Source: a virus
Virus record (IMG/VR): IMGVR_UViG_3300047175_000135
Location: 1 to 23,766 of that record
Length of the DNA stretch: 23,766 nt
Strand: one strand, 5' to 3'
Shown: positions 7,824-12,528 of the stretch, piece by piece
How the letters are laid out: every line of letters begins with the position of its first letter
Numbering within the stretch: the first letter of the stretch is position 1
The notes under the pieces: model-generated
Database searches by the model: none
What the model was told of the DNA's origin: nothing
Seen by the model: only the letters and a program-made list of their open reading frames with translations
Translations under genes and position numbers: made by a program

Positions 7824-8114
7824 TTACTCGGTGACCGCGGGCTCAGGCACAGCGCGCTTCGGTGGCTCGCGTTCGGTCAAGTTGATCGCTGGTGTCGTCA
7901 CCTGCTTAATGTCGAGCTGTTCCGGTGCCACGGCGTCTAAGACCTCGAAGTCGCCGGCCTTCATCGCCTGGAACATGTCGTCGGTCGACAACGGTTCCGC
8001 GTGGTACGCCTCGTTTGCGAACGCCTTCACCGCACCGTTCAAATTGTTGGCGCGCACATAGCGCACGACGTCCCCAGCAATGCGGTCACGGACGACGTAA
8101 ATTCTGCTTGCCAT
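7824..8114 (-). CDS. Hypothetical phage protein, 96 aa
   Basis: ATG 8114 has one of the best ribosome-binding sites of the region, AGGAGG about 9 nt upstream, placed inside the upstream gene. The product starts MASRIYVVRDRIAGDVV, a beta strand plus RYVRANNLNGAVKAFANE, then a helix and a Pro/Glu-rich tail. I recall similar 'VYVVRD...RYIRA...A' small phage proteins of unknown function. It overlaps the upstream 117-aa gene by 29 nt, an exception to the 4-nt overlap rule here, so its strong site probably gives independent initiation. Confidence 0.78.
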   Translation of the reverse strand: MASRIYVVRDRIAGDVVRYVRANNLNGAVKAFANEAYHAEPLSTDDMFQAMKAGDFEVLDAVAPEQLDIKQVTTPAINLTEREPPKRAVPEPAVTE

Positions 8115-8439
8115 AGAAAATCCCCTCCTGTAGTGCTCGTTCTCGAAACCGTTCGATGGCCGCGACGGTGAGCGCCACGTTCAGCGCCATCCACTCGGCC
8201 TGTTCCGCCCGATCGTCCATGGGTGCCGGCGGGATCTTGCGCAGCACCTTGTGCGACACCGCAAGGCGGTCACCGAGCGGCATGCCAGAGACGTGCCAGT
8301 AAGGACTCCAATATGGGTCGTCGACATGCTCGCACTGCGCCACCAGCACCACCGTTAGGCCGATGTACTCCCGCGCGAACGGCGGCATCGTTCGGTGCGA
8401 AATGATCACCGCCATGTCGCCGGGGGTGAGATCGCTCAC
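8086..8439 (-). CDS. Hypothetical phage protein, 117 aa (GTG start)
   Basis: The GTG at 8439 overlaps the previous TGA (GTGA). The N-terminal half (MSDLTPGDMAVIISHR) is beta-rich, with a YWSPYWHVSGMPLG segment resembling a small SH3-like barrel. The C-terminal half is helical (MALNVALTVAAIERFRERA). The gene ends inside the 96-aa gene by a 29-nt overlap. No family recognised. Part of the run of small genes at the promoter-proximal end of the late operon. Confidence 0.72.
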   Translation of the reverse strand: MSDLTPGDMAVIISHRTMPPFAREYIGLTVVLVAQCEHVDDPYWSPYWHVSGMPLGDRLAVSHKVLRKIPPAPMDDRAEQAEWMALNVALTVAAIERFRERALQEGIFYGKQNLRRP

Positions 8440-8666
8440 TTCAGCAACTTCCGGCGCGGCACATGATCGATCGTCACGCCCTTGCGGCCTATCTGATTGA
8501 CGCCGATGTCGTGGCCACAGGCCAGCGTGTTCATCATGATGCGATCCACCGCCTCATTAATTTTCCTGATCAGTTCGCGTTCCATTTTTGGTGTGATAAC
8601 CACGTCATCCGGCACGGTCAAGTTTTGCATGTGGTAGGTGGTGTAGTGGTATTTGATCTCGCTCAC
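8436..8666 (-). CDS. Hypothetical phage protein, 76 aa (GTG start)
   Basis: The product (MSEIKYHYTTYHMQN...) has an N-terminal strand, a helix ELIRKINEAVDRIMMN, and a C-terminal GHDIGVNQIGRKGVTIDHVPRRK that looks beta-hairpin-like and basic. Start GTG and stop both overlap neighbours by four bases (GTGA). No domain is recognised and there is no signal peptide. Credible as coding from coupling and composition. Confidence 0.72.
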   Translation of the reverse strand: MSEIKYHYTTYHMQNLTVPDDVVITPKMERELIRKINEAVDRIMMNTLACGHDIGVNQIGRKGVTIDHVPRRKLLK

Positions 8667-8857
8667 GCCACCGCCTCCGTTTGCCGCAAGAATTCCCGCG
8701 CGATGTCGAAAGCGGCCGCCACCACTGCTGAGTTGTGCAATGTACCGCCCGGCGCGACAATCGACTGCCCACCCGCCAGCAACCCATGCAGCGCCACGCC
8801 GGCCACCACGATGGTCAGGTCTTGGCGTTTTATTTCGGTCAGCATGTCGGAGGTCAT
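8663..8857 (-). CDS. Hypothetical phage protein, 64 aa
   Basis: The product (MTSDMLTEIKRQDLT...) has a short hydrophobic, glycine-containing centre (IVVAGVALHGLLAGG) and a C-terminal helix (VVAAAFDIAREFLRQTEAVA). The hydrophobic stretch is too short and Gly-rich for a confident membrane helix. ATGA overlap upstream and GTGA overlap downstream tie it to its neighbours. Function unknown. Confidence 0.7.
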   Translation of the reverse strand: MTSDMLTEIKRQDLTIVVAGVALHGLLAGGQSIVAPGGTLHNSAVVAAAFDIAREFLRQTEAVA

Positions 8858-9042
8858 TTCTTCAGCTCAATTTGAATCGTCTCAAGCGCGTCCTCGCTCA
8901 GTTTGCATTCCTGCAGGCCCATGGCGTCACGCGCGCAGGCCGCCTCTATATCCATCTTGTCGAGCTCACGGTGCAGCTGGTAGATGGCCTCCTGCCAGGT
9001 AATGAGGCCATCCTCGACCATTTCTTGGGTGGGGCGGATCAC
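8854..9042 (-). CDS. Hypothetical phage protein, 62 aa (GTG start)
   Basis: The frame is open further upstream, but the upstream part is Arg/Gly-rich shadow of the neighbouring gene. GTG 9042 overlaps the previous TGA exactly as GTGA, so I take it as the start. The product (MIRPTQEMVEDGLITW...) is almost entirely helical and acidic, with a probable amphipathic helix pair (EAIYQLHRELDKMDIEAAC). No family recognised. Confidence 0.68.
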   Translation of the reverse strand: MIRPTQEMVEDGLITWQEAIYQLHRELDKMDIEAACARDAMGLQECKLSEDALETIQIELKK

Positions 9043-9221
9043 TGCGCGCGTTCCCCCAACGAGCACGTAAATGTCACCCGCGGATGCTCGCGCCCCGCCG
9101 CCAGGCACTGCTCGACCGTGTCGAACTGCCCCGCGATGACGGCCTGCGCGCCCTCGACGGACGAGCCGTTCGATCCCACGTAGCTGGTCGGAAGCCACAG
9201 AATCAGGATGAATTTCAGCAT
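9039..9221 (-). CDS. Small protein with N-terminal hydrophobic segment, 60 aa; first gene of the leftward operon
   Basis: I choose ATG 9221 (MLKFILILWLPTSYVG...) because the sequence upstream is poor protein. A GAGG site is about 9 nt upstream and a promoter candidate ends some 35 nt further up. The first ~15 residues are hydrophobic after a lysine, so the protein may be exported or membrane-anchored. The remainder has two cysteines (EQC, FTC) that could form a disulfide outside the cytoplasm. I recall similar short 'MLK-LL-W-P-VGSNG' phage proteins of unknown function. Stop overlaps the next GTG (GTGA). Confidence 0.62.
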   Translation of the reverse strand: MLKFILILWLPTSYVGSNGSSVEGAQAVIAGQFDTVEQCLAAGREHPRVTFTCSLGERAQ

Positions 9222-9264
9222 CGATGAGTCCTCACTGCGGGGGCGACCGTGTTCATGTCGCATC

Positions 9265-9293
9265 GTTATAATGCAACTCACTGCGGATTGCAA
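9265..9293 (-). promoter_or_regulatory. Candidate sigma70-type promoter for the leftward packaging operon
   Basis: On the minus strand TTGCAA (9288-9293) and TATAAC (9265-9270) are separated by exactly 17 bp. Transcription would start near 9258, about 35 nt before the first gene of the leftward operon at 9221. Matches are 4/6 and 5/6 to consensus. Not experimentally supported; read from sequence only. Confidence 0.55.
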
Positions 9294-9660
9294 CGGCTAC
9301 ATCGTCGGCGCAGGACGCGACCACTCAATGCCCTCTTGCGAGAGCCCCTTCGCATCGTACATGGCCCGATCATGGCGACCGGATGAATCGACCCAGGTTT
9401 TTCTGGTATGGAATTGGGAGGTTTGCCAATTTTTTTGGCGCGATTTTGGGTGGGACCCCTTTTTGAGAATTTTTTGGGGTTTTTTGCGGGTGTCGGAGCG
9501 TTGCGCAGACCGGGTACATAGAGGCTCGAGCGCCAGGAAAAAAGGGGGTACCCGGGGGTCGAAAGCGTGGCCGCTGCGCGCCGGCCGCGTGGTCCGGGAG
9601 CTGTCGGTCCATCTGCGCGCAGACTCGGCTACGCGCGTCCGCGCCAATTTAACTTAATAA
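9294..9660. other. Non-coding stretch with phased T-tracts and a GC-rich palindromic block; possible packaging (cos/pac) or curved regulatory DNA
   Basis: No convincing gene lies here; open frames on the minus strand have no ribosome-binding site and low-complexity products. Plus-strand T-tracts start at 9430, 9444, 9460, 9470 and 9480; the last three are spaced 10 bp apart, as expected of intrinsically bent DNA. They alternate with G runs. At 9538-9560 comes an A6-G5 run followed by a GGTACC-centred GGGTACCC palindrome. The stretch is located upstream of the probable terS-containing operon, where packaging sites can occur, so a cos or pac site is one reading. A nucleoid-protein-bound control region is another. 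Both are inference. Confidence 0.3.
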
Positions 9661-9662
9661 CG

Positions 9663-9692
9663 ATTATGCGAAGGTACGGCGCAGCAATCCAA
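9663..9692 (-). promoter_or_regulatory. Weak candidate leftward promoter
   Basis: TTGGAT (9687-9692) and CATAAT (9663-9668) on the minus strand are 18 bp apart. It would transcribe the non-coding T-tract region before reaching the leftward operon, giving a leader of about 430 nt. Weaker than the candidate at 9265-9293 and possibly chance in this AT-richer patch. Confidence 0.25.
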
Positions 9693-9755
9693 TAGAATCA
9701 GTGACTTAACACGCTCCGAGATAGCAGTCATTCGCAATAACTCGCCATTCACAAG

Positions 9756-9776
9756 TTATCCACACAGTTATCCACA
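9756..9776 (+). promoter_or_regulatory. Pair of perfect DnaA boxes (plus orientation)
   Basis: TTATCCACA occurs at 9756-9764 and again at 9768-9776, both exact matches to the consensus DnaA box, 12 bp from start to start. The second ends 2 nt before the stop of the 104-aa gene. Together with the oppositely oriented pair at 10226-10245 they suggest that host DnaA acts here in replication initiation or transcription control. Confidence 0.8.
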
Positions 9777-9778
9777 GA

Positions 9779-10093
9779 TCAATCGACGGCGAGTTCCGGC
9801 CGAGGCCGCGCCTGATCGGCAATGAATTGCTTGCACTCATACTCGCACGGCCGGCCGGACGCTCGGCTCACAGCATCAGCTGCGCGCCGGTAATCGGCTG
9901 CAGAGCCTTCCTGGCGCGCCGGACGCTCGGCAAGCCAATACATAGCAGCTGCGCCGCAGATCGCCGCTATAACCGCGCCTCGAGGCGTCAGCCGGCCCAT
10001 TAATCGCCAGATCAGCTCTCCGCAGACCCAGATAACCCGCAGCACCATGACGCACAGGCCAATCAGTACGGCGGCCGGAATGACGTATTGCAT
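9779..10093 (-). CDS. Small membrane protein, 104 aa
   Basis: The product has two likely membrane helices: residues ~4-30 (IPAAVLIGLCVMVLRVIWV) and ~40-55 (AVIAAICGAAAMYWLA). A short Arg-containing turn lies between them, and a soluble ~48-residue C-terminal tail has two cysteines and many charged residues. It is the only gene in a 1.35-kb control region and lies between two DnaA-box pairs. The ATG at 10093 has no clear Shine-Dalgarno, which lowers confidence. A two-helix phage membrane protein could be holin-like, spanin-like or superinfection-related, but no lysis gene is adjacent, so I assign no function. It is the best-scoring frame across this interval to my eye. Confidence 0.5.
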   Translation of the reverse strand: MQYVIPAAVLIGLCVMVLRVIWVCGELIWRLMGRLTPRGAVIAAICGAAAMYWLAERPARQEGSAADYRRAADAVSRASGRPCEYECKQFIADQARPRPELAVD

Positions 10094-10171
10094 AGCAGCA
10101 TGCCTTCAAAAACGACATGAATACGCTCTTTTTTGCCGATCCGGTAGCGTAAAGAGCGGTTCCGCGGGCCA

Positions 10172-10222
10172 ACCACAACATATAGTGTCTCATACCCGCT
10201 CCGACCACAAGATATAGTGGTT
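10172..10222. repeat. 16-bp direct repeat ACCACAANATATAGTG, period 32 bp (operator-like)
   Basis: ACCACAAC-ATATAGTG at 10172-10187 and ACCACAAG-ATATAGTG at 10204-10219 differ at a single base. The 32-bp spacing is three helical turns. The second copy also contains an inverted pair ACCAC/GTGGT (10204-10208 with 10218-10222). The copies lie just left of a DnaA-box pair. Likely binding sites for a regulator or replication protein; no such protein is identified. Confidence 0.55.
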
Positions 10223-10225
10223 TCC

Positions 10226-10245
10226 TGTGGATAACCTGTGGATAA
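10226..10245 (-). promoter_or_regulatory. Pair of perfect DnaA boxes (minus orientation)
   Basis: TGTGGATAA at 10226-10234 and 10237-10245 are exact reverse complements of the DnaA consensus, 11 bp start to start. They point toward the plus-oriented pair at 9756-9776, and a visibly AT-rich segment (about 10280-10338) follows on the right, as in origins where DnaA opens adjacent DNA. Confidence 0.8.
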
Positions 10246-10298
10246 CTTTGCTGCGTCGCCGAAAGTGTCTACCGTAACTGATTGAATATGAATGATTA

Positions 10299-10423
10299 AT
10301 GACACATAGACACATATGACACTATATATAGACACTAATACGGGCGCGCGCACACACGCGCACACGCGCACACGCGCACATAGGGCTATTGGAAATCGGC
10401 ACCTTGATGTGTCTATGTGTCAT
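10299..10423. repeat. 17-bp perfect inverted repeat flanking an alternating tract; GACAC iterons
   Basis: The arm ATGACACATAGACACAT (10299-10315) is exactly complementary to 10407-10423, with a 91-bp spacer. Within and around the arms the pentamer GACAC or its complement recurs: GTGTC at 10265, GACAC at 10301, 10309, 10318 and 10331, and GTGTC at 10409 and 10417. GACAC also occurs inside the -35 region at 10452. These look like iterons or operators for a sequence-specific protein, placed between the DnaA boxes and the rightward promoter. Confidence 0.6.
10344..10382. repeat. 39-bp perfectly alternating purine-pyrimidine (GC/CA) tract
   Basis: From 10344 to 10382 every even position is a purine and every odd position a pyrimidine, built of GC and CA steps with an imperfect CGCGCACA repeat. 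Such tracts can flip to left-handed Z-DNA under negative supercoiling. It sits in the spacer of the 17-bp inverted repeat. No ORF here is credible. Confidence 0.75.
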
Positions 10424-10450
10424 ATCGCCAACAAGATCAGAGGGTTAGGA

Positions 10451-10480
10451 TTGACACACTCAACATTAAGCAAATGTAAT
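10451..10480 (+). promoter_or_regulatory. Candidate sigma70 promoter for the rightward radC-like operon
   Basis: TTGACA (10451-10456) is a perfect -35 hexamer; TGTAAT (10475-10480) is a 5/6 match to -10 with an 18-bp spacer. Transcription would begin near 10487 and give a leader of about 85 nt before ATG 10573. The inverted-repeat arm at 10407-10423 lies just upstream, in an activator or operator position. Confidence 0.6.
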
Positions 10481-10572
10481 GCAAATACTATTGACAGGCA
10501 TTGCTATACGCAAGCGGATATAAGAAAATAGCGGCTACTGGCAAACACGCCAGGTAGGAGAGGACAGCACAC

Positions 10573-11052
10573 ATGCAATTATTCGTAGCAGACCCAACTG
10601 GCAATTACATGCCAGCAAAAGACTCGCAAGTAATCGAGGCAGCTACAGCTGCAGTCGGACGCGCGCTTAGGCGCGGTATTAAATTCTCATCGCCCGCTGT
10701 CGCACGCAAATACCTGCCAGCGATGTTAGGTGCGCTTGAGCATGAAGTGTTTTGCATTGCGCATCTTGATAAGCGCCATAGGCTGATTGCATTCGAGGAA
10801 ATGTTTCGCGGCACAATCGACGGTGCATCCGTATTCCCGCGCGAAGTAGTCAAAAGCGCGCTTAGCCACAATAGCTCCGCATTGATGCTAGTTCACAATC
10901 ACCCGTCGGGCGTGTCTGAGCCGTCGACTGCCGATGAATTGATAACGAAGCGCCTACAGGAAGCCCTCGCGCTGGTAGACATACGGATCATCGACCATTG
11001 CATAGTTGCGGCCGACAAAGTGTTTTCGTTCGCTGAGCAAGGAATGATTTAA
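10573..11052 (+). CDS. RadC-family JAMM/MPN-domain protein
   Basis: The 159-aa product matches the C-terminal RadC (UPF0758) domain. The expected order is present: E58 of EHEVF, a strand pair, PREVVKSALSHNSSALML (about residues 89-106), HNHPSG at 108-113, D121, and a late RIIDHCIVAADKVFSF. The His-x-His...Asp plus upstream Glu is a complete JAMM metal site, so a metallo-hydrolase fold is intact. Full RadC proteins have an extra N-terminal helix-hairpin-helix region, which is absent, as in the YeeS-like versions on mobile elements. ATG 10573 follows GGAG at suitable distance. The biochemical role of RadC proteins is unsettled (the name comes from a mis-mapped allele). First gene of the rightward early-type operon, beside the origin-like region. 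Confidence 0.88.
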   Translation: MQLFVADPTGNYMPAKDSQVIEAATAAVGRALRRGIKFSSPAVARKYLPAMLGALEHEVFCIAHLDKRHRLIAFEEMFRGTIDGASVFPREVVKSALSHNSSALMLVHNHPSGVSEPSTADELITKRLQEALALVDIRIIDHCIVAADKVFSFAEQGMI

Positions 11053-11061
11053 ACCCTTACT

Positions 11062-11088
11062 AATGCGCGCCAGATAGTGGCGCGCATT
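11062..11088 (+). other. Intergenic hairpin 1 (10-bp perfect stem)
   Basis: AATGCGCGCC (11062-11071) pairs perfectly with GGCGCGCATT (11079-11088) around a 7-nt loop. There is no U-run after it, so it is not a standard intrinsic terminator. A TTACAACGGAG ribosome-binding segment follows about 10 nt later. The same layout recurs at 12472-12497. Confidence 0.7.
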
Positions 11089-11115
11089 GTTGAGTGTTTA
11101 CAACGGAGCATGCAC

Positions 11116-11343
11116 ATGAAATTCGACACGGCAACAATTAATGGCGACGACGGCACCAAAGCCGGATTTGACTTAAACTTGACAATCCTAGAGCGCGATG
11201 ACGGCAAATTCTTCATCGCTGCGCCAGATCACAATCTAGAACCGGTGTTCGATTCCCACGAGGCGTGCGAGGAATACATCCTCACCAGCTATAGCGCGCC
11301 AATCTGGGATCTGCGACTGCAACTACGCGGCGTGCAATTGTAA
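11116..11343 (+). CDS. Hypothetical protein, 75 aa
   Basis: Several ATGs are in frame; ATG 11116 is best placed, 7 nt after GGAG (11105-11108). The product (MKFDTATINGDDG...) looks like an alternating beta protein with a central helix (SHEACEEYIL). It has no cysteine pair motif and no membrane segment. It follows hairpin 1, which may modulate its expression. No family recognised. Confidence 0.7.
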   Translation: MKFDTATINGDDGTKAGFDLNLTILERDDGKFFIAAPDHNLEPVFDSHEACEEYILTSYSAPIWDLRLQLRGVQL

Positions 11344-11350
11344 CCGCGCT

Positions 11351-11437
11351 ATGAACGATAACACCACAATCAGCACTTTTCAGCTTTTCGAGATGTTCCC
11401 CGATCAAGGATATGAAAATGCTAACAGGTATCGTTAA
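11351..11437 (+). CDS. Possible 28-aa ORF overlapping the next gene
   Basis: ATG 11351 opens a 28-codon frame whose product contains STFQLFEMFPDQGYENA, which reads like protein. It ends at 11437, 17 nt beyond the start of the next gene, and has no obvious ribosome-binding site. The FELFPD-like motif reminds me of the N-terminus of IS1595-type transposases, so it may be a fragment, or a leader peptide for the following gene. Low confidence. Confidence 0.25.
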   Translation: MNDNTTISTFQLFEMFPDQGYENANRYR

Positions 11438-11810
11438 GGCTACGCGAGCGCACTATGCCGCGCTTCAGCACAGGCCCAGTCCGGAGCGCGAAGCACTAGA
11501 CTTCGAAGTGTCGACCGACACATCTGTATTGCTGGCCGGAACTATTCACGTAAAAACGAAAGTGTTTGGCATTCCCTATAATTTCACTACGCTTAAAGTG
11601 TCGAATGCACGGCGCAAGGCGGAAGTGACAAAACTCACGAATCGCTTGCAGTCGATGTACCCTGAATCAACGCACATACACTGCGCGTATCGGCATGATA
11701 GCGGCGCCGCGCGAATCACAATGCGGTCTATGACGCACAGTCGGCCGGACGCGTCGCACGTCGCCATGCGCGATAAATGCATTAAGCATTGGACTGCGCG
11801 TCATGAATAA
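11418..11810 (+). CDS. Hypothetical protein, 130 aa
   Basis: Two ATGs (11412, 11418) lie close together; AAGGA is 1 nt from the first and 7 nt from the second, so ATG 11418 (MLTGIVKATRAHY...) is the likely start. The protein is basic and His-rich toward the C-terminus (RSMTHSRPDASHVAMRDKCIKHWTARHE). A central beta-rich part (AGTIHVKTKVFGIPYNFTTLKV) is followed by a helix. A basic C-terminus suggests nucleic-acid contact. No family recognised. The downstream gap to 11865 contains only a ribosome-binding site and leader. Confidence 0.68.
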   Translation: MLTGIVKATRAHYAALQHRPSPEREALDFEVSTDTSVLLAGTIHVKTKVFGIPYNFTTLKVSNARRKAEVTKLTNRLQSMYPESTHIHCAYRHDSGAARITMRSMTHSRPDASHVAMRDKCIKHWTARHE

Positions 11811-11864
11811 GACGCAAGCTAGCGCCATTGTCGGAGCTATCACCAACATTAGGAGAATCAACCA

Positions 11865-11993
11865 ATGAACGAATATCACACCGTTGTCTATCACTCTAGC
11901 GCTTGGGAAGGCATGGTATCGCGCGGCTATATCACTGCGTTTGTAGAGGAACTGTGCGGCGTACGCGTCGCATTCATGTTGTTTGTCCGCTAG
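11865..11993 (+). CDS. Hypothetical small protein, 42 aa
   Basis: ATG 11865 follows AGGAG at an ideal distance (AGGAGAATCAACCA leader). The product starts MNEYHTVVYHSSAWEG and ends VAFMLFVR; it is mildly hydrophobic and ends abruptly. A nearly identical leader (AGGAGAATCGACC) precedes the next gene, suggesting a duplicated translation-initiation cassette. The short length and abrupt end could mean a truncated gene. Function unknown. Confidence 0.55.
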   Translation: MNEYHTVVYHSSAWEGMVSRGYITAFVEELCGVRVAFMLFVR

Positions 11994-12003
11994 ATACTTG
12001 CGT

Positions 12004-12031
12004 AATGGCCGTGCGACGTCGCGCGGCTATT
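12004..12031 (+). other. Intergenic hairpin 2 (12-bp stem, 4-nt loop)
   Basis: AATGGCCGTGCG (12004-12015) pairs with CGCGCGGCTATT (12020-12031) around ACGT; ten Watson-Crick and two G-U pairs. It starts with TAATG and ends in ATTG like hairpins 1 and 3, but with different interior sequence. No U-tract follows. It lies 11 nt after the stop of the 42-aa gene and about 35 nt before the next start. Confidence 0.7.
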
Positions 12032-12065
12032 GCGGAAACATCTAACACCACCAGGAGAATCGACC

Positions 12066-12461
12066 ATGTCAACTCGCGCTGTATATACCTTCATCGGCGA
12101 GGATAAGGAAACACATCACGTCTATAAGCACCATGACGGTTATCCGTCTGGCGCTGCAGATGCAATTGCAAATGCACTCCCGTATGCATGGCCATTGCCG
12201 CGTTTTGAGCCTGACGAGTTTGGAGCGGCATTCGTTGCTGGAAACAAGTCCCAAGGTGGCGGAGTGCGTCTTACGCGGCATTGGGATAATCACGGTGACC
12301 TTAAATACCGTTACGAGATATCGCTCCGTAACAGTCGGCTGCGCATCGTCGCGTACAGCGCCACCTATGGCGTTGCGCCAGACTACAAGGTTACATGGGA
12401 GAAAATCTACGCGGGAGACTTGGCAGGATTCGCCGAGTTCGCAAAGCGCGCTGCAGCGTAG
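12066..12461 (+). CDS. Conserved-type phage protein with HHDGYPSGAA motif, 131 aa
   Basis: ATG 12066 follows AGGAG at good distance and gives MSTRAVYTFIGED. The product then has VYKHHDGYPSGAADAI near residues 20-35, AWPLPRFEPDEFGAAFVAGNK near 42-62, GGGVRLT and WDNHGDLKYRYEI. I recall this block order from a common phage and prophage family of unknown function whose members begin MSTRA and carry a YxHHDGYP signature; this is recall, not a search. Probably an intracellular early protein. No catalytic site is evident. Confidence 0.82.
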   Translation: MSTRAVYTFIGEDKETHHVYKHHDGYPSGAADAIANALPYAWPLPRFEPDEFGAAFVAGNKSQGGGVRLTRHWDNHGDLKYRYEISLRNSRLRIVAYSATYGVAPDYKVTWEKIYAGDLAGFAEFAKRAAA

Positions 12462-12471
12462 GCGCTTCATT

Positions 12472-12497
12472 AATGCCAGCGCACGCAGGCTGGCATT
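12472..12497 (+). other. Intergenic hairpin 3 (9-bp perfect stem)
   Basis: AATGCCAGC (12472-12480) pairs with GCTGGCATT (12489-12497) around an 8-nt loop. It lies 10 nt after the preceding stop and is followed by GTGGAG and then CTTACAACGGAGG, closely paralleling the sequence after hairpin 1. No U-tract follows. Confidence 0.7.
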
Positions 12498-12528
12498 GTG
12501 GAGGCACTTACAACGGAGGATAGGAAAA

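Noticed and set aside
9297-9647. A 116-codon minus-strand frame in the T-tract region
   Set aside because: No ribosome site, low-complexity Lys/Pro/Arg product dictated by the T and G runs; a competing frame is open as well, which points to non-coding DNA.
10063-10371. A 102-codon minus-strand frame, and a 110-codon frame at 9876-10208, across the origin-like region
   Set aside because: The first starts inside the alternating GC/CA tract and crosses the DnaA boxes and repeats; neither has a ribosome-binding site. The RIGKKERIHVVFEG stretch is protein-like but not enough.
10491-10524. A second TTGACA with TATAAG downstream as another rightward promoter
   Set aside because: The spacer is 22 bp, too long; no acceptable -10 at 16-18 bp.
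11667-11894. A 75-codon minus-strand hydrophobic frame in the early operon
   Set aside because: Opposes the 130-aa gene with a good ribosome site; no start signal of its own.
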